A model generated the notes under the pieces. That model was not told the origin of the DNA, made no database searches, and saw only the letters and a list, made by a program, of their open reading frames with translations. A DNA stretch of 64,000 bases from contig JAPXFY010000030.1 in NCBI GenBank assembly GCA_030674185.1, positions 47,147,395 to 47,211,394 on the forward strand, written 5' to 3'. Positions 20,935 through 32,945 of the stretch are shown here, in pieces. This DNA comes from Monoplex corrugatus. Its lineage: Eukaryota; Mollusca; Gastropoda; Littorinimorpha; Ranellidae. Position 1 is the first letter of the stretch, and every line of letters starts with the position of its first letter. A program made the position numbers and the translations under genes.

Positions 20935-20945
20935 ACTACTAGTAC
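20818..20945. repeat. (TAC/TGC)n trinucleotide repeat
   Basis: About 125 bp of ACT/CTA/TGC triplets with few interruptions. Confidence 0.95.
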
Positions 20946-21059
20946 TTTTTTAGATCATCGCACTCAGGGAGGTTACCTTTGTGTTCACCATTTCCCCCCA
21001 TTTTCTGTGCCACCTTAATGCCACAGGTCTGGTACAGTGTTTACAATGCGATGCTGATG

Positions 21060-21365
21060 ATGCTGATGAGGATGGTGCTCATGATGCTATGGAGTTCCAT
21101 CAAGGATTGAGACTTCATGACAGGACTGTACTCTACGCTTACTATCATAATATATCCTGGCGTCAACCAGGACTGAGAGATATAGATACCTGTGGTGCTG
21201 GTCAGAAGATTTGAGCAACACCCTCAAAGACGCATCCCTGAACTCTGGGTTGGAGCTGGTTAGAGCTGAAAAATCCCACAATGATTTTTGAAGGGACTGA
21301 TGGGGATTCGAACACACAACCTTCCAGACGCGCTAACCACTACACCACGGCGACTGGTTGTCACT
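21060..21365 (-). repeat. tRNA-derived SINE, copy 1 of a pair with 63060-63510
   Basis: The minus strand starts with a tRNA-like head: A box 'TGGTGTAGTGGTTAGCG' at about 21350-21330 and B box 'GTTCGAATCCCC' at about 21313-21302. A body follows in which 'GATTGAGACTTCATGACAG' (plus strand, about 21105) has a close counterpart at about 63100. Pol III promoter boxes and a shared body support a SINE. Confidence 0.7.
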
Positions 21366-21751
21366 GCTGTAGTCATTGGGGAACAGAAACTTCTATAAAA
21401 CATACAACTATTTTTTCTTGAACTCTACACAATACATACAGTTGAATGCCTCTTCTTTTACAAGAACAGAGACAGACAGACAGACAGAACAGCCCATTCA
21501 TATCTCTCAATCCAAACATCTACAAAGTATGAAATTGTACTTACATAAGCATATTCAAGACGATGTTAACATAAACAGTAATTCAAAAATATTTTGAAGC
21601 AACAGCTATCTTGGTCCAATCATTCATCATCAATGTGCATTCCTTACTTCCTGTTTACAGCTCCACAACATATCAGCAATGTCAACACTATTCACAAGAT
21701 ATAAACTATTTCACTGAAACCATTTATCTCTTGATGTGCTCTAAAATTTGG
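21366..21751. other. unassigned AT-rich sequence
   Basis: Only a short (ACAG)n run at about 21472-21490 was noted. Confidence 0.35.
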
Positions 21752-22972
21752 TTATCATCACCATCGTCATGTGCCTTGCCGCATGGCGTTGACAATCACG
21801 GCCCTCCAAACGAATCTATCTTTTGTTACTCTGTCTTCATCCACCCTGCAAGTCCATGCAGTATTTTCTCCCTGGGTCTCCCTGGTGGTCATTTTCCCTT
21901 TGGCTTTCCTGTAGTTACTAGTCCTTTAATTTCTCTTGCCTCATAAAATGCCCTATAAATGTTGCCTTTTTTTCTAGTCTTCTTCATTAATGTTCTTTTG
22001 TTTTGCCTCTTCCAAGACTGTCTCAATTGTTTTCTTGCGTCCATGGAATTCTTAACATTCTTCTTAGAAACCATTTTCAGCTGCCTTAATTTTGTTCTGA
22101 CTTTGCGTGATGACTGTCGACGCTTCAATTCGTACAACAGCATCAGTTCTATATAAACCGCAGAACTCTCTTCCTGATGATAATTGATAGACATCTGTTG
22201 GTAAGAACACTTTTCATTTTTTTGAATGTTGTTTTACCTTGGCTGATATTGATGGCTATTTCTAATGTGCATCTGCTGAGATGTCTGTTCCCCAGAGTTA
22301 AACTTTACAACGTGTCTCAATATTGTGCCATTTGCTGTTATTTTGATGAGGAGATTTCTTGTTTTTTTTTTGATTATCATGACTTTAGTCTTCTTGCTAT
22401 TTAGCTCCAGCCCTTTATTTTCTTTTATTACTATCATATTCACATGATTTTGTAGGTCTTTTGCACTTTCTGCAATTAAACGGTGTCATCTTATAAGAGT
22501 GTTTATCATTTCCTCCAACCTTTATCCCAGGACATTTTCGATGTTTCTTACGATGGTTTCGCTTTTAAGTGAAAACAAATCTGGCGACGAATACATCCCT
22601 GCCTGATTCCTTTTTCGATAGATTGGAAAGAGCTTATATCATTTTCTACTCTCCTTGCTGCTGTTTGTTCCGAATACATATTCCTTATTCTTCTTAGATC
22701 CTTTTCATCAATATTGAGTCTTTCTAGCTGGTTGATCAATTCTTCGTGTCATACCCAATCAAAAGCCTTAGTATAATCAACAAAACATAAATATAAATCC
22801 TCTCTCAATTCAATCGATCTTTCTAGGTGATGTATGCTTCTATAGTTTAATTGCTTGCCTGGTGTTATCATTCCTGCTCCCTTCCATTTCATTTTCCCCT
22901 AGTCCTAAAAATCGATGTTAAGTCTTTCCATTTCTCTCTGGTCATTTTCTAATGTTCCTGTTTGAAGCATTG
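21752..22972 (-). mobile_element. family A LINE, decayed 5'-truncated copy
   Basis: The family 3' block (GCCGCATGGCGTTGACAATC) is at about 21778. Minus-strand frames at 21889-22194 and 22234-22443 carry 'RTLMKKTRKK' and 'NKGLELNSKKTKVM'. 22548-22739 carries 'NIDEKDLRRIRNMYSEQTAA'. The copy is diverged, with small indels. Confidence 0.75.
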
Positions 22973-22982
22973 TTCTAACATT

Positions 22983-23669
22983 CATCATCATCATCAGGTG
23001 CCTTGCCACATGGGTTGGCAATAATAGTCTTCCATCTGTTTCTATCCCTTGTTGCCTCAAGCACCTCTTCCATCCTCTTTGTCTTCAGCCATTCTGCAAG
23101 TCCGTCTACTATCTTCTCCTTGGGTCTACCTGGTACTCTCTTTCTCTTTCCTGTTGTGACCAGGTGCTCCAATTCCCCTTTCCTTATAAAATGGCCTAGA
23201 AGTTGCGTCTTTTCCTAATCTTCCTTATCAATGATCTTCTTGCGTCTGCCTCCATCAAGACTGTCCTGTTGTTCTTGATGTCCATGACTCTCAACTTCTC
23301 CAAACCACATTGGGCTGCCTTCATGTTCTGGCTTTGCTTGTTGACTGTCCACGCCACACAATCGTATACCAAATTGGTTCTATATAACATTCAAGAACTT
23401 CCTGATGTTAATTGATAAGGGCATTTCTTGGTAAGAATGTTTTTCATCTTCTTGAATGCTGTTTTGGCTTGGGCGATTCTGCTGGCTATTTCTGATGTGC
23501 ATCTGCCGTCTGGTGAAATGATCGTTCCCAGGTATTAAACTTATCAACCTGTCTCAAGGTTGTGCCATTTCTGTTATTTTGCATGAGGGGATTTCATGTT
23601 TTTTTTACTGATCACCATGACTTCAGTCTTCCTGCTGTTTAGTTCCAACCCCTTACCTTTGCTTTCTAT
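22983..23669 (-). mobile_element. family A LINE, insertion with 10-bp target-site duplication
   Basis: Starts (3' end) with ATC triplets at 22983 and runs to the 'NSRKTEVMV' region, truncated at about 23669. TTCTAACATT occurs at 22973-22982 and again at 23670-23679, directly flanking the copy. The frame at 22975-23172 keeps 'WLKTKRMEEVLEATRDRNRW'. It abuts another family A copy head to tail. Confidence 0.8.
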
Positions 23670-23889
23670 TTCTAACATTAGCAGTTGCAATTTACTTGAT
23701 TTAGGTTTTTTTCATGCGTCATTAACAACGTGCATAAATAAATCTTTCTCTGCTTTGGCCAACAACATAGAATTCACTCTGATATCTTTAAGACAAAGCA
23801 GTTGTCTGCTTACCTTCAAAAAGCACCTCAAAAACACATCTGTTTCAGAAGTATCTAAAAAAATCACAAATAAATGTTGTGGCTCTTCT

Positions 23890-23995
23890 AAATCCCAGAT
23901 TCGATACATCCCAGGCTCGTTGCGTCCCAGGTTCGATACCCCAGTTCGATACTCCCAGTTCGATACGTCCCAGGTACAATACAATTTGCCCACAG
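23890..23995. repeat. short tandem repeat of a ~16-bp TTCGATACGTCCCAG unit
   Basis: About five degenerate copies of a unit of the form TCCCAGGTTCGATACG. A second cluster with the same unit is at 32885-32945. The unit resembles a tRNA B box, but no tRNA-like head is present. Confidence 0.65.
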
Positions 23996-24007
23996 TTTGA
24001 ACGTTTC

Positions 24008-24008
<1 letters not shown>

Positions 24009-24084
<76 letters not shown>

Positions 24085-24093
24085 CACACCACT

Positions 24094-24163
<70 letters not shown>

Positions 24164-24190
24164 ACACACATACACACAACCACACACATA
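24009..24190. repeat. (AC)n microsatellite
   Basis: Nearly pure AC for about 170 bp, with a break at 24083-24095. Confidence 0.97.
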
Positions 24191-24329
24191 CAACACACAC
24201 ATACAACAACGCAAAAGAAAACACAACAAAACAAAAGAAACAAACACCTGACAAATTTAAAGACACACAATAAACAAACAGCAGCAGACAAATTAACACT
24301 GTGAAAACCTTCACCATTCTCTGATTATC

Positions 24330-24480
24330 TTTTCTGTTTTTTTCATATGTGCTTTATCTCTGATTGAGAAAAAGTGCGAACTTTTTGTTGAACGCTGCCC
24401 AGTGCTACGTTTGAGATAACACCGATCTTTGTTTGATCGATGATGGGTCTAGTGTTTCCTTTCACAGCATGGTTTTGGCA
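24330..24480 (-). mobile_element. family C LINE, C-terminal fragment
   Basis: On the minus strand 'PIIDQTKIGVISNVALGSV' and 'VRTFSQSEIKHI' correspond to 'NQTNIGIISKVTPHRLL' and 'VWAFPETEIKEK' at 3390-3497. It is a short fragment next to the minisatellite. Confidence 0.6.
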
Positions 24481-24559
24481 TTTTTGTTCTTGTTGTTGTT
24501 TCTGGGAACTAAAGAGAACAAAAGTCAATGAAAAAAATATCATTATGATCATCAACAAG

Positions 24560-26150
24560 GAGGATAGAAATCAATGAAGAAAAACTAGGACATTCATTAG
24601 TAGAAAGGACACAAGTGACTGAATATAAATTGGGACATTCATCGTTAAAAAGGACAGAAGTCACTGAAGAAAAACTAGGACATTCATCACTAAAGGACAC
24701 AAGTCATGAAGAAAAACTAGGACATTCATCACTAAAGAGGACACAAGTCACTGAAGAAAAACTAGGACGTTCATCACTAAAGAGGACACAAGTCACAGAA
24801 GGAAACTAGGACGTTCATCACTAAAGAGGACACAAGTCACTGAAGTAAACAAGGACGTTCATTATAAAGAGGACACAAGTCACTGAAGGTAAACTAGGAC
24901 ATTCATCACTAAAGAGGACACAGGTCACAGAAGTAAACTAGGACGTTCATCACTAAAGAGGACACAAATCACTGAAGGTAAACAAGGACGTTCATCACTA
25001 AAGAGGACACAGGTCACTGAAAGTAAACTAGGACGTTCATCACTAAAGAGGACACAAATCACTGAAGGTAAACAAGGACGTTCCTCACTAAAGAGGACAC
25101 AGGTCACAGAAGGTAAACTAGGACGTTCATCTCGAAAGAGGACACAAGTCACTGAATGTAAACTAGGACATTCATCACTAAAGAGGACACAACTCACTGA
25201 AGGTAAACAAGGACGTTCATCACTAAAGAGGACACAAGTCACTGAAGGTAAACAAGGACGTTCATCACTAAAGAGGACACAGGTCACAGAAGGTAAACTA
25301 GGACGGTCATCACTAAAGAGGACACAACTCACTGAAGGTAAACAAGGACATTTATCACTAAAGAGGACACAAGTCACTGAAGGTAAACTAATACGTCCAT
25401 CCTAAAGTGAACAGAAGTCAATGAAGAAAAAGTAGGACATTCATTACTAAAGAGGACACAAGTGACCGGAAGAAAAATATAATGCTCATCACTAAAGAGG
25501 ACACAAGTCACTGAAGGAAAAATAGAATGTTCGTCACTAAAGGGACACAAGTCACTGAAGGAAAAATAGAAGGTTCATCACTAAAGATGAGACAAGTCAC
25601 TGAAGGAAGAAAAGAAGGTTCATCACTAAAGAGGACACAAGTCACTGAAGGAAAAATAGAAGGTTCATCACTAAAGAGGACACAAGTCACTGAAGGAAAA
25701 ATAGAATGTTCGTCACTAAAGAGGACACAAGTCACTGAAGGAAAAATAGAAGGTTCATCACTAAAGAGGACACAAGTCACTGAAGGAAAAATAGAATGTT
25801 CGTCACTAAAGAGGACACAAGTCACTGAAGGAAAAAAAAAAATGTTCATCACTAAAGAGGACACAAGTCACTGAAGGAAAAATAGAATGTTCGTCACTAA
25901 AGAGGACACAAGTCACTGAAGGAAAAAAAATGTTCATCACTAAAGAGGACACAGTCACTGAAGGAAATATAGAATGTAAAGAAACACAGGTAAGGAGTCA
26001 CTGAGTGAAAACTAGAAGGTTATTAGTAAAGAGGACAAAAGTAATTAAAAAAGAACTAGACGTTTATTACTAAATCGTTCATCACTAAGGAGATAACTCA
26101 CTGAAGGAAACCTAGAACTTCATCGTTAAAGAGGAAACAAGTCCCTGAAA
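24560..26150. repeat. 45-bp minisatellite, roughly 34 copies
   Basis: The unit is of the form AAGAGGACACAAGTCACTGA plus AGGTAAACTAGGACATTCAT plus CACTA. Because 45 is a multiple of three, one frame stays open as a 15-residue repeat (KRTQVTEGKLGHSSL-like), giving long plus- and minus-strand frames. Subtypes are regionally clustered: 'GGTAAACAAGGACG' between 24940 and 25380, and 'GGAAAAATAGAATG' between 25500 and 25960. The edges are degraded. Not called as coding: no initiation context and no non-repeat domain. Confidence 0.9.
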
Positions 26151-26191
26151 AAAACTAGACGTCATTACAAAAGGGAACACAACATACAAAC

Positions 26192-26375
<184 letters not shown>

Positions 26376-26411
26376 CCCGACAAATACATGCACATACGCG
26401 TGCAAATACAC

Positions 26412-26414
<3 letters not shown>

Positions 26415-26450
<36 letters not shown>

Positions 26451-26545
26451 TACATACAATACTACATACATACATACATACATACATACATACATACATA
26501 CATACATACATACATACATACATACATACATACATACATACATCA
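26415..26545. repeat. (AC)n followed by (ACAT)n microsatellite
   Basis: An AC run at 26415-26445, then about 20 units of CATA. Confidence 0.97.
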
Positions 26546-27096
26546 CACATACACAAATCACACACACACTCACACAAACAGACAGGCACATTGTCCATCC
26601 CCTCACCATACCCAGTTACATGGAGACTGCCCCCCCCTCCCTCTCAGTACACCTGTCTCTGGGCCCCTTTACCGCCACCCCATCCCAGTAAGAACAGATC
26701 ACTCAACTACAAATTACCACATAACAGACATTATGCAGAGTCAAAAAGACAGACAATTCCAAATTCTGACAAAAACAAATGATTGATATTTGGGACAGGA
26801 TAACCGGAAGGAGGAAGTAGGGGGGAGATAGCAGGCCAAGTAGAAGGGAAAGAGATGAGGAGGGAAACTGACAGAAACAGATGGAAGGGGAAAGGATGCA
26901 TGACTAGAAGTTATTGCGATTTCAACATATAATTACCGAAAGATACCTGTGCACACACACAAACACACACAAGCAAACACAGTAACACAAGCGCGCACAC
27001 ACACACGCTCACGCCCACGCCCTTTAGCCTTACACATAATATAATATATATATATGATATCTAATAGGCCTCTATATAAAAGAAAAATTATTTCAT
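26546..27096. other. unassigned sequence with a minor AC/GC repeat
   Basis: C-rich and then G/A-rich DNA with an AC-rich block at 26950-27005 and an AT run at 27043-27058. No gene was seen. Confidence 0.4.
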
Positions 27097-27893
27097 TAAT
27101 ACTAAATATCATCATCATCATCATCAGGTGCCCTGCCGCATGGCGTTGGCGATCATGGACTTCCGTCTGTCTCTATCTCTCATTGCCCTCAGCATCCCCC
27201 CACCCTCCTCGTCCCCAGCCACTCTGCAAGTTCGTCCAGCATTTTCTCTCTGGGTCTACCTGGTGCTCTCTTTCCCTCCAGCTTTCCCGTTGTGACCAGG
27301 TTTCCAAATCCCTCTTCCTCATAAATTGCCATACATGTTGACTGTCTTTTCCTTATCTTCCTTATGAATGATCTACTTGTGTCTGCCTCCATCAAGACTG
27401 TCTCCTTTGTTTTCTTTGCTGTCCATGGAACTCTCAACATTCTTCTTAGAAACCACATCTCGGCTGCCTCAATCTTGTTCTGGCTTTGTTTGTTGACTGT
27501 CCATGCCTTGCATCCGTACAAAAGTATTGGTTCTATATAACATTCAAGAACTCTCTTCCTGATGTAAATTGACAGGTATTTGTTGGTAAGAATGCTTGTC
27601 ATCTTCTTGAATGCTGTTTTGGCTTGGGCGATTCTGCTGGCTATTTCTGATGTGCATCTGCCGTCTGATGAAATGATCGTTCCCAGGTATTTGAATTTAT
27701 CAACCTGTGTCAAGGTTGTGCCATTTGCTGTTACTTTGCATGAGGGGATTTCACGTTTTTTACTGATCACCATGACTTCAGTCTTCCTGCTGTTTAGTTC
27801 CAGCCCCTCTCCTTTACTTTCTATTTCTAGTATATTCACAAGGTTTTGTAGGTCTCTTTCACTTTCTGCAATTAGCACGGTAATACTAAATAT
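27097..27893 (-). mobile_element. family A LINE with perfect 13-bp target-site duplication
   Basis: The element proper is 27110-27880. It is flanked by TAATACTAAATAT at 27097-27109 and an identical copy at 27881-27893. The 3' end is (ATC)n at 27110-27126. The 5' truncation falls just inside the YADD region ('VLIAESERDLQNLVN'). The minus-strand frame 27189-27968 is open almost throughout ('RVLECYIEPILLYGCKAWT', 'AAEMWFLRRMLRVPW'), so this is one of the younger copies. Confidence 0.92.
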
Positions 27894-28295
27894 AGATATA
27901 AATAAAGACATACTAGATATAATATAAATAAAGACATACATGAATATAAGTGAATAAATGATAGTCAATGAATGAATAAAAACTCAAAAGTCACATATAC
28001 TAAGTTAATCAAGAAAAGAAAAGAAAAACGAATAAGTAAAAAATTGATCAACCAGTCAATCAGGCAGTCAATTAATCATACAATCAGTCTGTCAATAAAT
28101 CACTTAATGAAGAGTACAAGTACACATACAGACTCACATACAAAGATTGTAATAAATAACACACACACGCACACACATGCATACACAAGCATATAAGGGA
28201 AAAGATACTGTATTAAATCAACAAACAATCACTGAACCAGTCAGACAATCCACAGATCAAACATTCAGAACAAAACAAAAAGACGTATGTACACT
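27894..28295. other. AT-rich sequence with degenerate TCAA/AATC repeats
   Basis: Short degenerate tetranucleotide repeats and an AC-rich patch at 28160-28185. No gene was recognised. Confidence 0.4.
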
Positions 28296-28299
28296 ATCA

Positions 28300-29110
28300 C
28301 TGTACAAACCCAGGATGGTCGCTGTATACGGGACTGTCCAGTCATACAAGTTCAAGTATGGTTGTTGTGATGACAAACAGCTGTTGGCAGGAAGGAGCAG
28401 TCTGTTCGTGCCCAAAAACAAATCAATCTGCCTGGTCTGGTGGACTTTTGGACAGTGGATGAGTGGAGTCCAGGCTGAATGGCTCCCAGGCACTTGACTT
28501 CTTTCATCTCAAAGTGTGTCTGGAGGTCAATGACAGGGCGGTCAATCTTACCAGCTGTCTTGCTTACCTTGAACAGCCTGCTCCATGAAGCTGTCAATGA
28601 AGCAGAGGCTGTTGGAGGTAAGTACTTACTCGTCTGTTGCCTTGTATAAAAGTTCCAGCATTCTTGCGCCCACTCCAAGCGAGATTAGGCTTCTCAAGAA
28701 GTAGAGGCGCTGGTTGCCCTTCTTCAGCAGGGTATGGGAGTCAGCAGATCAGCCAAGCTTGCTGTCAATGATGGAGCCTAGGTATTTGTACTGCGGGACC
28801 ACCAGTTCCACCTCCTCCTCCTTGATGGATGGGCTTGGGCAGTTTCCTGCTGGAGTCAGCAACCGTCTCATTGGTTTTGGCCAAGTTCAGGAGATGGTCT
28901 TTGTCACACCTGCACAACAGAATTCGTGTAGGAGCTCCCATACGCTGTGACAAATCTGATCAGCAAAGGGCCATTAAAGACTTTATCCTGGAGGTTGACC
29001 TTGGTGGAGCAACGAGAGTCAGAAGTGTGAACAGCACAGGGGAGAGGACGCACCCCTGCGGTGATCCGGTGTTTCTACTGACCTTTGCTGAATCGTGACA
29101 GTTCTCAAGC
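28300..29110 (-). mobile_element. L2/Maui-like LINE reverse transcriptase, decayed
   Basis: On the minus strand: a 'TPQGCVLSPVLF'-like stretch at about 29060-29030, 'LNLAKTNETVADSSRKLPK' at about 28895-28840, 'VVPQYKYLGSIIDSKL'-like at about 28800-28760, 'NQRLYFLRSL'-like at about 28715-28690, and 'LLYKATDE'-like at about 28645. The order is that of RT motifs 5 to 7 plus thumb in L2-clade elements. Small indels split the frames. No 3' end was identified. Confidence 0.65.
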
Positions 29111-29399
29111 ACCATACCAGTCTTTTCACGTCTCTATGAGATACCCAAAACCGTTATGATGTTTTAATATTGGCATTTAGGATAGGTAATTATGCTGGTA
29201 ACGTATGTATCAGGTATCGTACGTTATGTGCTTTGAGCAGTCGTGACCATGTAGTGTCTAATCGTTCGTATCATATGGTTACACAGATGTTTTCATTTCG
29301 TCAGGTATTGTACTACATGCTTAGAACGTTAGGGAAGGTAGGCTGGTTTGACGCCAGGAGTTGAGAATTGTCCATAGCGCAGAAGTGTTTTCATCCACG

Positions 29400-29650
29400 G
29401 AAGTTGGGAAGCAAACTGGTTTTTGTCGGGTAGGCACTAATCTTTACGTTCACTGCCAGTGCATATGTTATCAAATTTACATGTGGAAGTGTGCACGAGA
29501 TTCGTAAGGGGCTATCAGAATTGTGTTGGTGTCCACAGTTGGTTAATGTGTTTGAAAAGCAAACTGTGTTCTCCAGTTTATGCGTTCGCTGCAAGTGTAT
29601 ACGTATTCAAATTTACGTGACGAAGTGCGCACGAGATTGGCGAAGGGTCT
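29400..29650 (+). repeat. ~150-bp repeat, two direct copies
   Basis: Blocks beginning 'GCAAACTG' and containing 'CGTTC(A/G)CTGC' and 'TGCACGAGATT(C/G)G' occur at about 29413-29510 and 29558-29650. Related copies in the opposite orientation are at 31290-31660. Confidence 0.6.
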
Positions 29651-29964
29651 CTCAATTGGGTTAGTGTTCTGGGAGTTAAGTGTGTGGGCAGGTGTGATGA
29701 TGGATTTAAGTTGTGTCGGTTTGAATAACTGTGTGGTTGTTTCACTAGAACAATTGTCTGTGAATTACTTTGGCATACTGAAGAAACTTATGGTAGTGTA
29801 TTGGTATGGATAAAGAACACTGCTTGTGTGTGTTTATTGTATAGAAGAAAGAAGATGTTAGTCAATGGTGTATCACATAGATTTTTGTGAATTAGTCTGT
29901 GAGAAGGGAGTAATTTGTGGCCGATAAATATATCATGTTCATTAAACCCAAACTTTGTTAATTT
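29651..29964. other. unassigned sequence
   Basis: No recognised feature. Confidence 0.3.
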
Positions 29965-30495
29965 GGAGGGTTCGACTTGGGCGTAGAAATCATTGAGGCT
30001 CTAGATGAATGTGGTATTAGAAAAATAATAGTTTTCCTGAAAAAGAATTATGACAAAGTCAATTTTCATTGCACTTCCAAAGAAAGCAGGGGCCACAGAA
30101 TAGGAACTCCATCGTACAATCAGTTTGACGAGTCATATGACAAAAAATTCTATTAAGAATAATCAGGACGAGGACAAGGATAGAATCAAAACAGAAATGG
30201 CAGGAGGACCATGTGAATTTCTTGACGGGATGAGGAACTACTAATGCTATATACATCCTAAGGATTTTCATGGAGAGATGAATTGTGTTGAATAAGAATT
30301 TATATTTATGTTTTGGTAATTATACCAAGAATTTTGATCAGGAAAAACACGATCAACTAACTGGAAAAATTCAATATTGATAGAAACGATAAAAAAATGA
30401 ATAGGATTATGTACTGGAAAGAAATAGAAGCAATGAGAATAGAAAATTATATAAACTCTTTTCGAAATATTAAAAAGAGGGGTTAGACAGGGATG
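29965..30495 (+). mobile_element. family A LINE, strongly decayed internal fragment
   Basis: The plus strand aligns with 16455-16990: 'GAGGCTCTAGATGAATGTGG', 'TTTTCATTGCACTTCCAAAG' and 'CATCGTACAATCAG' appear in order. Stops are frequent, and it lacks both ends. Confidence 0.65.
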
Positions 30496-31289
30496 TGTTA
30501 TTTAGAAGGTCTTTGGCACTGATAACAGCCTCCAGATTGACAACCTGCTGACCATCTCTTCCATGGACTGTCGGAAGATATTCACCAGCCTAAACTGGCT
30601 CATCCGCCCCTGTGTGCACGTTGTGATCAGGGATGTGGTGTCGTATTCCTCCTGAAAAGACACACAGCAGGCTGGCGTAGGCTGGATTCCCTTGTGCTGG
30701 AGAAGCCCTGACCAGGAAGATTACAAATTTATTAAGAAAAGATGTAAATCCAGATACCTGAAAATGTTTCACACTCTGCCAAAAACCAGAGTGAAGCCAT
30801 GGAAACTGGAAATTACAGCATGTTTGATTGCTACACTACATTTTCCTTTACCAATAAACCAATGATGCATGTCACCTTCAAGACAAGTCTCATCTCGTCT
30901 TCCTGATAGTCCGTTTACATTAATTCAACATCAACATACTCTAGTCAGAGCTCAAGAATTTAAACAGGCACTGGTTCAATTAAACAAAAATATCATCTAC
31001 CAATACAAACCGCTTTCTCCCCACCAGAACTATTTCACAATAAAACAAAAATGTTTGCCACACTCTATTGACTGACATTTTCTTCATAAGTTAATATCAG
31101 CACATAATTATGAAGTACTACAATATACTCGCGTCATTCACAGAAAATTGTTCTAATGAAACAACGTCACACCTATATTTTTTGTCTAAAATATAACTTG
31201 AATCCATGTCGAATAGCTACATAGCATTATGGTACATGTGCACACATTGCACAATCTGAGTCACCTTAACCTCAAAAACCCAACGCATT
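30496..31289. other. unassigned sequence
   Basis: A short stretch at 30505-30715 is GC-richer ('AACAGCCTCCAGATTGACAA') and may be an element fragment. I could not assign it. The rest is AT-rich with nothing recognised. Confidence 0.3.
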
Positions 31290-31660
31290 CCTGCACTTAA
31301 ATTAAATAATATATGCCCTCGAAGCGAACGCAAACATTGGTGGTTACACCACATTACAAGTTCGTTCTCCGAAAACATGAACCATCCGTGTTGCTGACAG
31401 TGTACGCACTTCCATAAAATGAATCCAATTACAGCACACTCAAACGATTGCAAAAATTTGGTGCTTAACCAAGAGCACCAGTTCCCTTTCCCAACAGGTT
31501 AAACGTCCTGATTACCAATTACTCGTGAATGCCAACATAAATTAGATAGATTCTTGCAATTCTTGTGCACACTTCTGCACGAAAATATATACATTTGCAG
31601 CGAACGCAAAATTAAGTGCCGCAATAGCACAGTTTGCTTCACAACTTCCAAGGAGAACAT
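31290..31660 (-). repeat. ~140-bp repeat, copies inverted relative to 29400-29650
   Basis: 'GCGAACGCAAA' at about 31325 and 31600 and the surrounding sequence are the reverse complement of the 29.4-29.65 kb repeat. Divergence is substantial. Confidence 0.55.
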
Positions 31661-32240
31661 GTTTTACGATAAATGAAACATCGGGCCTACGCCTTACCGA
31701 AACACCTTCTCTTCAAAGCCCTAGGGCAGCAGGTCCATCTACGATGCTGGATTCCTAGTTACATTAACTAACATAAACCACTTGCTGTCATTTGCTAGCA
31801 AAGTTCCGATATGTCTCCACTCGTATCTGGATATCCTTCACGATATAACCCACAAGCTGTGATCAAAAGTTTACAATTCCACGCAGATACTTGAGTAATA
31901 CACGCTTCTTACGGAACACACGAAACATAAACTAGCCAACTTAGGAGAAACTCTATGAAGATTTCGTACGAAACATGCAGAGGAATCCACACCTGCACAC
32001 ATGTGCACGTGGCTTATACGAGGTTGAAACAGAATCCAGCACGTGGATTTTTTTCTTTCTTTCATGGAAATGGGGAGGAAAACAAGTAAGGATGTGAGCA
32101 GGCCTGTGCACGGCGTGCAACAGTAGAAACAATGGGGACAGTGTAGCTGAACTGCGAACATGATTCAGATTAGGCCGGGATAAATAGATATGTGTGTATG
32201 CATGGGTAGACTGTATAAATAAGTATTGATAATTGTACGT
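31661..32240. other. unassigned sequence
   Basis: No recognised feature. Confidence 0.3.
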
Positions 32241-32249
32241 GTATGAGTA

Positions 32250-32402
32250 TTTCTATCTTCTGTGTGTGTATGCGTGTGTATGTGGTGTGGATGTGTGTGT
32301 GTATGTGGTGTGGATGTGGTGTGGATGTGGTGTGGATGTGGTGTTTGGGTGTGGTGTGGATGTGGTGTGTATGTGGTGTGGATGTGTGTGTATGCGTGTG
32401 TA
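32250..32402. repeat. (GT)n-derived GTGTGGAT tandem repeat
   Basis: Repeated GGATGTGGTGT units (about 12 bp) within GT-rich DNA. Confidence 0.9.
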
Positions 32403-32880
32403 AGAGGTACCCATTCTTCTGTGTGTATTACACACTGTGTCTTATCAATGAGTCCTGCGCAGTGAGTTCAGACGAACTTGGAGAATAGCGAAATCTGAAT
32501 CAAAGTAACTGCCAGCGTTTCAATGAAATACGAACCAGAAAAACACAAAAATAGAATAGAGTGCGTATTTGGAGAACAACGCTATACAAGAATGATGTGT
32601 TATTATTACATTCGTTACAGAAAGGGCACTGTGCGAAAACATCAGATTAAAATTCATGGATAGTCTCTTAGAAAATCAAACACAGCATGGCTTGCGGATG
32701 AGGGTACTTTACTTGTACATGGAGTATGGCAGAAAACATGACCCTCTTGCAGACCTGATCACATCTGAGGTGGTATTCACAAATCTGGATAAGTTGGTTT
32801 ACACACAGTAAGTGTTGGGGCAAACAAGAGGTCTTATATGGCTATGTAGCAGGACTCGGATCTGTACATCAAAATGAAAA
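32403..32880. other. unassigned sequence with a possible Penelope-end fragment
   Basis: 'GAACCAGAAAAACAC' at about 32531 matches the arm at 37587-37601, and a GCGTATTT-like stretch follows. The rest is unassigned. Confidence 0.35.
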
Positions 32881-32884
32881 CATC

Positions 32885-32945
32885 TCGATACCTCCCAGGT
32901 TCGACGCATGCCAGGTTCGATGCGTCCCAGGTTCGATGCGTCCCT
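32885..32945. repeat. tandem ~16-bp TCCCAGGTTCGATGCG repeat
   Basis: Three to four units, two of them identical; same unit as 23890-23995. Confidence 0.7.

Noticed and set aside
24615..25874. Open frames with 15-residue repeats on both strands
   Set aside because: Minisatellite translation; both strands are open, and there is no supporting exon.
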